Source: DAISKN01 sp963716925 (GTDB lineage Bacteria; Acidobacteriota; Vicinamibacteria; Marinacidobacterales; SMYC01). Taken from it: DNA of 64,000 nucleotides. Below the pieces are notes generated by a model. It was not told where the DNA came from, made no database searches, and worked only from the letters and a program-made list of their open reading frames with translations. The first letter of the stretch is position 1; each line of letters opens with the position of its first letter. The DNA is taken from positions 119,486-183,485 of the forward strand of contig CAVQUX010000020.1 of NCBI GenBank assembly GCA_963716925.1. The letters are read 5' to 3'. Positions 19,443 to 27,704 of this stretch are shown here, one piece after another. The position numbers and the translations under genes are program-made.

Positions 19443-20405
19443 TCAGATAAAGACCTCGACCTTCCCCTGGCTCTTGAGGGTCTCGATCTCGGCCTCGATC
19501 TTCTGCTGGAGCCCGCGCCGCTTCAGGAACTCGTCGATGCGCCCCTCGACTTCCTCGTAGGGCATCACCCCGGCGGAGCGCTTCTCGTGAAGCTTGATGA
19601 TGTGGAAGCCGAACTGGGTCTCGACCACCGGGCTCGTTTGACCCGGCTCGAGGGCGAGAGCCGCCGCTTCGAACGGGGGCACGGTCTGTCCCTGGGACAT
19701 CCAGGGAAGCTCGCCCCCCGATTCCTTGGAGCCGGGATCGTCCGAGTTCTTGCGTGCGAGCTCGCCGAAGTCCTGCCCGGCGTCGAGCAGGCTCCTGAGC
19801 GCCCCGGCCTTCTTCCGGGCCTCCTCCTTGACCTCCGGGGCGGCGCTCTCCTCGACGACGATGAGGATATGGGCGGCTCGGAACTGTTCCGGCCTCTGCA
19901 TCTGTGCCGAGTTCTCGTCGTAGAACTTCCGCTTCTCTTCGGAGCTCACGGTGATGGCGGGAACGTACTCGCTCTCGATGAGCTTCTGGATTCCGATCTC
20001 CTTCTTCAGCTCCTGGCGAAGGTCGTCGAGGGTGAGCCCCTGGGCCTCGAGCGCCTTCCCGAGCCCGACGTCTCCACCGAAGCGGCCCTTCTGGGACTCG
20101 ATCTCGGTGTCGATTTCCTCCACCGTGGGCGCGATACCCTTCTTTTCGACCGATTGATAGAGGAGCTCGCCTCCCACCATGTCGTCGAGAACTCGATGAT
20201 AGAAGTCGGCCCCGACCTGGTTCGCCGGCAGCTGTCCCTTGAGCGCCGCCGCCCGATTGAGGAGCGCCGACCGGGTAATCTCGGTCCCGTTCACGCGGGC
20301 GACGATTTCCGGAAACTCGGGGTCGGCCGTGGTAGCTTGCGGCTGCTGCGCTCCCCCGAAACTGGTGGCAGCAAGCAGCGATATCGACCAAAAAGCGTTG
20401 ATCAT
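19443..20405 (-). CDS. SurA/PrsA-like periplasmic peptidyl-prolyl isomerase
   Basis: A 320-residue parvulin. A short signal-like N-terminus (MINAFWSISLLAATSFGGAQ) leads to a SurA-type N-terminal chaperone domain (~30-170), then the rotamase domain (~180-285) with FRAAHILI, FGELARKNSDDPGSKESGG and FGFHIIKL. It probably helps exported proteins fold. Its start codon lies only 14 bp from the divergent MFS start, so the promoters of both must reach into the opposite coding regions. Confidence 0.92.
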   Translation of the reverse strand: MINAFWSISLLAATSFGGAQQPQATTADPEFPEIVARVNGTEITRSALLNRAAALKGQLPANQVGADFYHRVLDDMVGGELLYQSVEKKGIAPTVEEIDTEIESQKGRFGGDVGLGKALEAQGLTLDDLRQELKKEIGIQKLIESEYVPAITVSSEEKRKFYDENSAQMQRPEQFRAAHILIVVEESAAPEVKEEARKKAGALRSLLDAGQDFGELARKNSDDPGSKESGGELPWMSQGQTVPPFEAAALALEPGQTSPVVETQFGFHIIKLHEKRSAGVMPYEEVEGRIDEFLKRRGLQQKIEAEIETLKSQGKVEVFI

Positions 20406-20419
20406 ACGGCAATAGTAGC

Positions 20420-21646
20420 ATGTTCTTTCGCCGCGTCTTTCTGCCCTTCGCCGTCGGCTACTTCCTTTCCCAGTGGTTCCGCTCGGTCAACGCCGTCGTC
20501 TCGGCGGACCTCATCCGCGAGCTCTCGCTCGACGCATGGACCGTCGGTCTGCTGACGAGCGCGTACTTTCTGGCGTTCTCGATCGGCCAGATTCCGGTGG
20601 GAGTGGCCCTCGATCGGTTCGGCCCGAGGCGCACGGAGAGTTTTCTTCTGCTCTTCGCCGCCGCCGGCGCCCTCGTCTTCGCGCGTTCCACCGGAACCCT
20701 CGGCCTGATGCTGGGTAGAGGCCTCATCGGACTCGGAGTCTCCGCTTGTCTCATGGCTTCGTTCCACGCGTTCATGCTCTGGGCGCCCTCGCCGCGAGTT
20801 CCTTTCCTCAACGGCGCGGTGATGGCGGTCGGCGCCCTGGGGGCGCTCTCGGCGACGGCCCCGGTCGAATGGGCGCTCTCGTTCGTCACCTGGCGAGAGC
20901 TCTTCTCGGCGCTCGCCGTCGTCACTCTGGGAGTCGCGCTCTTCGTCCATGTCCAGGCGCGCGATCCGGACGGGCCGGAAGCCCATCGAACCGCGAGCCT
21001 CCGCGAGGTGTCCCGCGGCCTGGGCCAGGTTTTCTCCAGTCGAATCTTCTGGAGCGTCGCGCCCCTCTCCATTACCCAGCAAGGGACGTACCTCGCGATC
21101 CAGAGCCTCTGGGCCGGGCCCTGGCTCCGCGACGTCGCCGGACTCGAGCGCGCCTCGGTCGCGAGCCACCTCTTTACCCTCGCCCTCGCGATGGCGGTCG
21201 GATTTCTCGGAATCGGTTACCTGGCGGAGTGGATCGGGCGGCGTGGAGTTCCTCCGGAAACGGTCTGGACGGGCTACGCGCTCGTCTTTCAGACCGTTCA
21301 GGGAGCGATCGCGCTCGGAGTGGTTGCCGCTCCCCGCGCGCTCTGGATCGCGTTCGGCCTCTTCGGCGCCTCGGGGATGCTGAGCTACGTCATCCTCACG
21401 CGCCGTTTTCCCATCGACATGGCGGGGAGAGTGAACGCCAGTCTCAACGTGCTGGTGTTCGCGAGCGCTTTCGGAATCCAGGCGGCTATCGGGGCGATCA
21501 TCTCCTGGTGGTCTCCCGACGGAAGTTTCGCAACCGAGGGTTACCGGGTCGCGTTCGGCTCCGCGCTAGCCCTTCAGGTGCTCGCTCTCGCCTGGTTCCG
21601 GGCGCGCTTCAAGCGAACCGAGACATCCGCACGGGAAGCCGCCTAG
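20420..21646 (+). CDS. Major facilitator superfamily transporter
   Basis: A 408-residue inner-membrane carrier with about twelve hydrophobic segments. The MFS loop 2-3 signature is seen as GVALDRFGPRR, preceded by the SAYFLAFSIGQIPVG helix. No substrate-specific motif stands out. Its 3' end overlaps the last 38 bases of the convergent AmmeMemoRadiSam gene. Confidence 0.92.
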   Translation: MFFRRVFLPFAVGYFLSQWFRSVNAVVSADLIRELSLDAWTVGLLTSAYFLAFSIGQIPVGVALDRFGPRRTESFLLLFAAAGALVFARSTGTLGLMLGRGLIGLGVSACLMASFHAFMLWAPSPRVPFLNGAVMAVGALGALSATAPVEWALSFVTWRELFSALAVVTLGVALFVHVQARDPDGPEAHRTASLREVSRGLGQVFSSRIFWSVAPLSITQQGTYLAIQSLWAGPWLRDVAGLERASVASHLFTLALAMAVGFLGIGYLAEWIGRRGVPPETVWTGYALVFQTVQGAIALGVVAAPRALWIAFGLFGASGMLSYVILTRRFPIDMAGRVNASLNVLVFASAFGIQAAIGAIISWWSPDGSFATEGYRVAFGSALALQVLALAWFRARFKRTETSAREAA

Positions 21647-22698
21647 AGCCCCAGGTGCCCGGACGATCCTCGAAGACGCCGGCGCAGGGCGTTCCGCAGA
21701 ATTCGCACTTCCCCTCCGCGAGGTTCCATTCTCCGAGCTCGTACCAGTCCCTTTCGATGAGGATTTTCCCGCATCGATGGCAGTAGGTGCTCCCGCCTTT
21801 CCGATCGTGGACGTTGCCGGTATAGGCGTAGCGGATGCCTTTCTCTACCGCGATGGCGCGGGCCCGGGCGAGCGTCGAGGGCGGTGTCGCTCCCTTGTCC
21901 AGCATGCGGTAGTCGGGATGGAACGCCGTGAAATGGAGCGGCACAGCGGGCCCGAGGTGCTCGACCACCCACTCCGTCATCTCGTGGAGCTCGGCGTCGG
22001 AGTCGTTCTCGCCGGGGATGAGGAGCGTCGTAATCTCGAACCAGACGTCGGTCTCGTGCCGCAGGTACTCGAGCGTCTCGAGCACCGGCTGGAGATGCCC
22101 GGCGCAGATCGTCCTTGTAGAACCGCTCGGTGAACCCCTTGAGGTCTACGTTCGCCGCGTCCATGTGGCTGTAGAGCTCCCGGCGCGGCTCTTCGGTCAC
22201 GTATCCCGCGGTCACGGCGACGCTCCGGACGCCGGCCTCACGGCAGGCTTTGGCGACGTCGACGGCGTACTCGAGGAAGACCACCGGGTCGTTGTAGGTG
22301 AAGGCGACGCTCCTCGCGCCGAGCTCGCGCGCGGCGCGGGCGATGGCCTCGGGGCTCGCCTGGTCCGACAGCCGGCTCACCTCGCGCGACTTGCTGATGT
22401 CCCAGTTCTGGCAGAACGAGCAGGCGAGGTTGCACCCCGCGGTTCCGAACGAGAGCACCGACGTCCCCGGAAGGAAGTGGTTGAGGGGCTTCTTCTCGAT
22501 GGGATCGATGCAGAACCCGCTCGAGCGCCCGTAGGTCGTGAGGACGACGGCATCGTTCTCTCGCGCCCGTACGAAGCACATCCCGCGCTGTCCTTCCTGG
22601 AGCTTGCAGAACCGGGGGCAGACGTCGCACTGCACCCGTCCGTCCTCGAGACGGTGCCAGTACCGCGTGGGGACTACGGAGGCGATCTCACCCACCAT
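21609..22698 (-). CDS. AmmeMemoRadiSam-type radical SAM protein, frameshifted
   Basis: A radical SAM enzyme of the AmmeMemoRadiSam system. The N-terminus holds a Cys-rich block (CDVCPRFCKL), the [4Fe-4S] motif CNLACSFCQNW and later VTAGYVTEEP and DLKGFTERFYKD. At about 22110 one extra base shifts the frame; the downstream frame continues as ICAGHLQPVLETLEYL, ending with a zinc-type CHRCG/CEFCG and the typical GTWGSRRLPVR tail. Removing one base gives a normal 362-residue protein. The AMMECR1 and MEMO partners are not in this window. The cellular reaction is not firmly established. The site is not a homopolymer, so the cause of the indel is unclear. Confidence 0.88.
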
Positions 22699-22734
22699 CT
22701 TTCCACCGAATTATAGAGCAGCTATGATGAAGCC

Positions 22735-22959
22735 ATGGCGCTTCCGGTTGGCAAGGAAGAAAGAGAAGGGTTCATCCGCCGCTTCGTCTCGGGGCTGAGC
22801 TTTCCCAAGCTCTTCCTGCTGCTCTCCGGCTTGTTCCTGCTGGACCTGGCGGTTCCCGACATGATTCCGTTCCTCGACGAGATGTTCCTGGGGATTCTCA
22901 CCGTCCTGTTCGGGATGTGGCGGGATCGGAGAGCGACGCGCCGAGACCCGGGACCGTGA
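22735..22959 (+). CDS. Small membrane protein, DUF6116-like
   Basis: A 74-residue protein with a conserved amphipathic start (FIRRFVSGLSFPKLF) and a hydrophobic core (LLLSGLFLLDLAVPD, then a second segment around GILTVLFG), ending in a basic tail. It matches what I recall of the small DUF6116 family, whose role is unknown. It is the first gene of a rightward operon and its stop overlaps a GTG start of the next gene (GTGA). Confidence 0.75.
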   Translation: MALPVGKEEREGFIRRFVSGLSFPKLFLLLSGLFLLDLAVPDMIPFLDEMFLGILTVLFGMWRDRRATRRDPGP

Positions 22960-23912
22960 TCTCGCTCGAGAGGATCGAGGAGGCGCGCTCCGTCATCGAT
23001 CCGGTTTTCCTCGATACCCCCCAGTTCCGAAGCGACTCGTTGAGCGCGGCGCTCGGCGCGGACGTGGTGCTCAAGATCGAATGCCTGAACCCGCTCCGGT
23101 CGTTCAAGGGACGCGGAGCCTGCTACTTCACGCACGTCTTCGAGGATCGCGCGCCGGAGCCCTGGGTCTGCGCCTCCGCGGGCAATTTCGGCCAGGGCCT
23201 CGCGTACGCCGCTCGAGCCCGGGACATCCCTCTCGTGGTCTTCGCCGCGGAAACGGCGAACCCTCTGAAAGTCACGCGGATGAGAGCTTTCGGCGCCGAA
23301 GTCAGGCTCACCGGCCGCGACTTCGACGCCGCCAAGGAGGCCGCCCGCGCCTACGCCGCGGAACGGAAAGCGACGTTCGTCGAGGACGGCCGCGACCCCG
23401 CGATCACCGAGGGGGCGGGGACCATCGCAATCGAGATCCTTCGCTTCGAGGACGGATTCGATGCCGTCCTGATTCCCCTCGGAAACGGAGCCCTCCTCAA
23501 CGGTGTCGGGACGTGGCTGAAAGCGCACTCGCCTGCCACCGCGGTCATCGGCGTCGGGGCCGCGGGGGCGCCTTCGATGGAGCGCTCGTTCCGCGCGGGA
23601 AAGCCATTGGCGCTCGACGAGCCCGTCGCGACGATTGCCGACGGAGTGGCGACCCGGGTCCCGGTGCCCGAGGCGGTGGCGACGATGCTCGAGGTCGCCG
23701 ACGACGTCCTCCTCGCCGACGAGGAGGCAATCGTGTCGTCGATGCGGCTCCTCTTCCGCGAGCTCGGGCTCGTGGTCGAGGGCGCGGGCGCGGTCACGCT
23801 CGCGGCGGCGTCGGCGCACGCGAGTCGCTTCCGCGGGCAGCGGCTTCTCCTTCTCATCGGCGGCGGAAACCTGGACGAGCGGGGTGTTGCGCGTTATCTC
23901 TGTGGAGGGTGA
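22956..23912 (+). CDS. PLP-dependent threonine/serine dehydratase-like enzyme
   Basis: A fold-type II PLP enzyme of about 318 residues that would eliminate ammonia from threonine, serine or a related amino acid. The PLP lysine motif is SFKGRGAC; SAGNFGQG binds the cofactor phosphate or substrate carboxylate, and the C-terminal LIGGGN closes the site. No regulatory ACT domain follows. A GTG at 22956 overlapping the previous stop is my preferred start; GTG 22917 in the same frame would add 13 residues. Confidence 0.88.
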   Translation: MISLERIEEARSVIDPVFLDTPQFRSDSLSAALGADVVLKIECLNPLRSFKGRGACYFTHVFEDRAPEPWVCASAGNFGQGLAYAARARDIPLVVFAAETANPLKVTRMRAFGAEVRLTGRDFDAAKEAARAYAAERKATFVEDGRDPAITEGAGTIAIEILRFEDGFDAVLIPLGNGALLNGVGTWLKAHSPATAVIGVGAAGAPSMERSFRAGKPLALDEPVATIADGVATRVPVPEAVATMLEVADDVLLADEEAIVSSMRLLFRELGLVVEGAGAVTLAAASAHASRFRGQRLLLLIGGGNLDERGVARYLCGG

Positions 23913-23913
23913 C

Positions 23914-24582
23914 GTGGGAGAACCGATTCGATTGCGAGCCGCGGATGGCCACGAGCTCGGAGCTTATCGAGCCGGACCTTCCGGGAAACCCCGGGGCGGG
24001 ATCGTCGTCCTTCAGGAGATCTTCGGAGTGAACTCCCACATCCGCGGCGTCGCGGACGGCTTCGCCGCCGACGGCTACCTCGCGCTCGCGCCCGCGCTCT
24101 ACGATCGGAGCTCGGTCAAGAGCGTCGAGATGGGATATACGACGGAGGATATCGCGCGGGGACGGGCCCTTCGTGAGGAGTTCTCCTGGGAAGACAGCGT
24201 GAAGGACGTCGAGGCGGCGATGAACGCGCTCCGCGGTGAAGGCCTTCGAGTGGGATCGGTCGGTTACTGCTGGGGCGGGTCGATCTCGTTTCTCGCCGCC
24301 GTTCGGCTCCCCCTCGATGCCGCCGTGGTGTACTACGGAGGCCAGATTCTCCCCTACGTGAACGAGAAAGAGCGCTGTCCGCTTCTCATGCACTTCGGAA
24401 AGCGCGACGCCTCCATACTCCCCAGTGACGTCGAGGTCATCCAGAAAGCCCACCCGGAAGCTATCGTCCACTGGTACGACGCCGACCACGGATTCAACTG
24501 CGACCATCGCGCACAATACGACGAACCCTCGGCGCGGCTCGCTCGAGAGAGGACGCTCGCGTTCTTCGCCGCGAACTTGTGA
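23914..24582 (+). CDS. Dienelactone hydrolase family protein
   Basis: A 222-residue alpha/beta hydrolase of the dienelactone hydrolase (carboxymethylenebutenolidase) family. It shows the nucleophile elbow GYCWGG with Cys, an Asp in FGKRDAS and the His in DADHGFNCD. The frame is open far upstream, but GTG 23914, two bases after the dehydratase stop and preceded by GGAGG, is the sensible start. The family acts on lactones or small esters; no aromatic catabolism genes are near, so the substrate is open. Its stop overlaps the next start (GTGA). Confidence 0.9.
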   Translation: MGEPIRLRAADGHELGAYRAGPSGKPRGGIVVLQEIFGVNSHIRGVADGFAADGYLALAPALYDRSSVKSVEMGYTTEDIARGRALREEFSWEDSVKDVEAAMNALRGEGLRVGSVGYCWGGSISFLAAVRLPLDAAVVYYGGQILPYVNEKERCPLLMHFGKRDASILPSDVEVIQKAHPEAIVHWYDADHGFNCDHRAQYDEPSARLARERTLAFFAANL

Positions 24583-26252
24583 CGCAGAAGAGCCTGCAGC
24601 GCACGACCAGGAGCGAGGCGTCCGCCGGGAACGGCATGGTGACCGCCATGCATCCCCTCGCCGCCGAGGCGGGGGTCGAGATCCTGAAGCGCGGAGGCAG
24701 CGCCGTGGACGCAGCCATCGCGACCGCGCTCGCGAGCGGCGTCGTCGAGCCCTTCATGAGCGGTCTCGGAGGCACTCTCTACGCTCTGGTGTACGACGCT
24801 TCGAGCGGCGATACGCGCTCGTTCGATGGAACAGCGACCGCTCCGGGAGAGTCGCGGGAGGACATGTACCAGCTCGCCGCGGGGGACGATCCTCGTCTCG
24901 GTGTCTACGGCTGGCGGGCGACCTCGAACGACGAGTCGGAGACGGGATTCCGCTCGATCGCGGTTCCCGGCGCCGTCGCCGCACTCGACGCGCTTCACCG
25001 CGCGCACGCGAGGCTTTCGTGGGAAGAGCTGGCCGCTCCCGCGGTGCGGCTCGCCGGAAGAGGGCTTCGCCGTCGACGAGTATTACTTCGCGCAGAGCGC
25101 GCTTTCGCGATCCCGGCTGCGCCCGTTCGCCGACACGCTCGCCGTGTTCTACCAGAAGGAAGCCCTCGACGAACGGCTGCTGCAGCCGGCTCTCGGTCGC
25201 ACGCTCCGCCTTCTCGCGACCGAAGGCCCGCGCTGCTTCTACGACGGAGCCCTCGCCGAGCAGACGGTCTCGTGGGTTCGCGCGAACGGCGGCATTCTCT
25301 CTCTCGAGGACTTCGGGAGATATCGCGCGGACGTGGGCGTTCCCATCCGGCGAGCTATCGCGGCCATCGCGTCGAGACCCTCGGAGGCCCGAGTGGAGGC
25401 CCCACCGTCGCGCTCGCTCTCGCGATCCTGCAGGGCTTCGACCTCGAAGATCTCGAGTACGACGTCGTATCGCGTCTGCACGTCCTGGCCGAGACCCTGC
25501 GCGTGGCCTTCCAGGATCGATTCCGGTATCTGGCCGATCCCGCCGCGGAGGAAGTTCCGCTCCCGACCCTCGTTTCGCCTGCTTACGCGGCCGAACGGAG
25601 ACGATGGATCTCGGCCGAAGGGCCCCGTGCGGTCGAGATCCCGGAGGGCCTTCCCCGTAGCTCCCCGGGCTCGTTCGAGAACCCCGGACAGCACACGACG
25701 CACATCAACGTCGCCGATGGCGACGGGAGCCTCGTCGCCCTCACGGCCACTCTCGGCAATCGATTCGGCTCGGGAGTCACGGTCCCGTCGACGGGCGTCC
25801 TTCTCAACGACGGCATGATGTGGTTCGATCCGGAGCCCGGCCGGCTCAACTCCATCCGGCCGGGAAAGCGCGCGCTTCACGCGGCGGCTCCGACTCTCGT
25901 CTTCCGCGGCCCGCGGCCCCTTCTCGCGCTGGGCTCTCCCGGAGCGCGCAGAATCATGAGCTCCGTCCTCCAGGTGCTTCTTGGCTTCCTCGACCACCAC
26001 CTCGGAATCCAGGACTCGATCGAAGCCCCTCGGATCCACACCGAGGCTTCCCCTCCGCTTCTCGTGGAATCCCACTTTCCCGACGGGGTCGCGGACGGAC
26101 TACGCGCGAGGGGCCACGACGTCTCTATTAAGAAGGAAGGGCTACTGAGCTCCTGGTTCGGGAGGCCCAGCGGCATCCACGTCGACTCCGAGAACGGCTG
26201 CTATCGGGGCGGGATGGAGCCCTACCGGGTCGGGATCGCTCTCGGATATTGA
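24579..26252 (+). CDS. Gamma-glutamyltransferase family protein with two compensating frameshifts
   Basis: A gamma-glutamyltransferase-like Ntn hydrolase of about 557 residues. The N-terminal half shows GNGMVTAMHPLAAEAG and FMSGLGG; the catalytic Thr is in GQHTTHINVAD, at the start of the small chain. Between about 25055 and 25352 the correct protein (EEGFAVDEYYFAQSA to RYRADVGVPIRR) is in another frame, entered by an apparent extra G (GCCGGAAG) and left by an apparent lost base before TATCGCGGCCATCGC. The published frame therefore reads about 100 wrong residues yet returns to the right frame. No signal peptide is apparent. Its GTG start overlaps the previous stop. Confidence 0.85.
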   Translation: MTQKSLQRTTRSEASAGNGMVTAMHPLAAEAGVEILKRGGSAVDAAIATALASGVVEPFMSGLGGTLYALVYDASSGDTRSFDGTATAPGESREDMYQLAAGDDPRLGVYGWRATSNDESETGFRSIAVPGAVAALDALHRAHARLSWEELAAPAVRLAGRGLRRRRVLLRAERAFAIPAAPVRRHARRVLPEGSPRRTAAAAGSRSHAPPSRDRRPALLLRRSPRRADGLVGSRERRHSLSRGLREISRGRGRSHPASYRGHRVETLGGPSGGPTVALALAILQGFDLEDLEYDVVSRLHVLAETLRVAFQDRFRYLADPAAEEVPLPTLVSPAYAAERRRWISAEGPRAVEIPEGLPRSSPGSFENPGQHTTHINVADGDGSLVALTATLGNRFGSGVTVPSTGVLLNDGMMWFDPEPGRLNSIRPGKRALHAAAPTLVFRGPRPLLALGSPGARRIMSSVLQVLLGFLDHHLGIQDSIEAPRIHTEASPPLLVESHFPDGVADGLRARGHDVSIKKEGLLSSWFGRPSGIHVDSENGCYRGGMEPYRVGIALGY

Positions 26253-26274
26253 GGCCAGGGAGTATCATGGAGCC

Positions 26275-26673
26275 ATGCTCGACGCCCGCGAACCGGTACG
26301 GAAGTTCATGACCCCTTCCCCTCGCACCGTGGAGCCCGCTACCGCTCTCTCCGATGCGCGCAACGTCATGGCCCAGGAGCAAATCCGGCACCTTCCCGTG
26401 GTCGAAGGGAGCCGGGTCGTGGGAGTCGTGAGCGCGCGCGACGTCCTGGTGGTCGAGGACCTCCGGGTCTTCGCCTCCTACGACACCACCGTCGAGGCCG
26501 CCATGGCCGCGGATCCCATCTCCGTCCCCCCCGATACGCCCATCGGCCACGTGGTGAAAACCATGGCCAAAGAGGATATCGGCTGCGTCCTCGTCATCGA
26601 GAACGGAAAGCTCGTCGGCATCTTCACCGACGTCGATGCGGTGAAGCTTCTCTCCCGCGCGCTTTCGGGATAA
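26275..26673 (+). CDS. CBS-domain pair protein
   Basis: A 132-residue stand-alone Bateman module with two CBS repeats: VRKFMTPSPRTVEP... HLPVVEGSRVVGVVSARD, and VEAAMAADPISVPPDTP... CVLVIENGKLVGIFTDVD. Such modules bind adenosine nucleotides and signal energy or ligand state. It lies 22 bp after the gamma-glutamyltransferase and is the last gene of that operon. Confidence 0.92.
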   Translation: MLDAREPVRKFMTPSPRTVEPATALSDARNVMAQEQIRHLPVVEGSRVVGVVSARDVLVVEDLRVFASYDTTVEAAMAADPISVPPDTPIGHVVKTMAKEDIGCVLVIENGKLVGIFTDVDAVKLLSRALSG

Positions 26674-26739
26674 TCAGACGATGGCCCGACAGGGGAGTCG
26701 GGCGGGGTATCCTCGAAACCGCCCACGGGAGGTGAACCT

Positions 26740-27165
26740 GTGATTCGAGTCTGCAAGGCCTGCGGCAGGAAGAACCACATTCCCGCCCGGCACCTCGCGA
26801 GCACCGGGAAGTGCGGAGCCTGCAAGGCGCCGCTCCCGCCCGCGGACGAACCGATCGAGGCAGACCCGGCTCTCTTCGACGAGGTGCTGAAGACCGGGCG
26901 CGTCCCCGCCCTGGTCGACTTCTGGGCCGAGTGGTGCGGCCCCTGCCGCATGGCGGCGCCCGAGGTCGCGCGCGTGGCGAAGGAGATGGCGGGCCGGGCC
27001 GTCGTTCTCAAGGTGGACACCGAGCGTCACCCCGAGCTCGCGGCTCGCTACGGCGTTCGAAGTATCCCGAACTTCCTCGTGCTCAAGAACGGTCAGCCGG
27101 TGCGTCAGGAGGCGGGCCTCGTCAGGCACGACGTGATGAAACGCTGGCTCGAGGAGGCGGCTTAA
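26740..27165 (+). CDS. trxC: Thioredoxin 2 (TrxC-like)
   Basis: A 141-residue cytoplasmic thioredoxin with an N-terminal zinc ribbon (CKACGRKN... CGACKAPLP) and the active site WAEWCGPCRMAAP. The cis-proline loop is SIPNFL. The GTG start has a good GGGAGGTG site. Its TAA stop is the palindrome TTAA shared with the stop of the convergent selenoprotein candidate. Confidence 0.94.
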   Translation: MIRVCKACGRKNHIPARHLASTGKCGACKAPLPPADEPIEADPALFDEVLKTGRVPALVDFWAEWCGPCRMAAPEVARVAKEMAGRAVVLKVDTERHPELAARYGVRSIPNFLVLKNGQPVRQEAGLVRHDVMKRWLEEAA

Positions 27166-27704
27166 TACAGCTCGAGATCGGCCTTCAGCCTCCCCGCTTC
27201 CTGAACCAGAGGACGTCCCCAGCTCGCGTGGTCGGGAGGACGCTCACCCCACTGCGCCTGCGGATCGAAGAGAACGTAGGAGTCCCACTCGATGCGATCG
27301 GGATTTCCCTCGCGCTCTCCGAGCTTGGTCACGTTCTCGTCGAACCAGCGGCCCGCGATCTTGCCGTCGTCCCAGAAGCTCGTCACCCGGGGGTCGTCGA
27401 GGAGATCCGTCGGTTTCACCCGGGACTTCGCCCCGCGGTCGTCCGCAACCATCTCGAAGTAGATCGCGTAGACTCGCAGATCGGCATCGGGCCGCGCTTC
27501 CAGAATTTCCTTCTGCACCCGCCGGGCGCCGCTTACGCAGGCCCCTCACGTAGGCGAGAGCAACAGCACGACGCGGGCTTTGCCCGAATCCCGCTGGAAC
27601 ACGGCCTTCAAGTCGTCGATCGAGTCGAGCTCCGTCCACGGGCTCGAGCCGCCGCAGGAGATCGCGGCCGCCGCGAACAGAGCGGCGAGACTCGCCGCCC
27701 TCAT
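27162..27704 (-). CDS. Probable selenocysteine thioredoxin-like lipoprotein (in-frame TGA)
   Basis: Read through one TGA (27546-27548), this frame gives a 180-residue protein. It begins with a lipoprotein signal (lipobox AISC, Cys17), then RVVLLLSPT-U-GACVSGARRVQ with the TGA as residue 53 and Cys56, so the active site would be UGAC in a CxxC position. After the TGA the frame stays open to a TAA and continues a convincing thioredoxin-like protein (LRVYAIYFEMVADD, DDPRVTSFWDDGK, WDSYVLFDPQAQW). I recall Cys-containing relatives with SPTCxxC. Just 3' of the TGA the RNA can fold into GC-rich hairpins. The ATG overlaps the upstream metalloprotease stop (ATGA). A nonsense mutation is the alternative. 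Confidence 0.78.
27516..27548 (-). promoter_or_regulatory. Candidate bacterial SECIS hairpin at the in-frame TGA
   Basis: Directly downstream of TGA 27548-27546 the sequence can pair in two ways. One is a short stem of eight G-C pairs capped by GTAA, starting at the first base after TGA. The other is a longer stem (CTGCGT with GGTGCAG) holding an inner stem with a three-base CGC loop about 17 bases after the TGA. The second fits the published spacing of bacterial SECIS loops with a G among the first two loop bases. This was folded by hand only. Confidence 0.45.

Noticed and set aside
24494..24775. Minus-strand frame across the DLH/GGT joint
   Set aside because: Both + strand genes are supported by motifs and overlapping GTGA coupling; the antisense frame has none.
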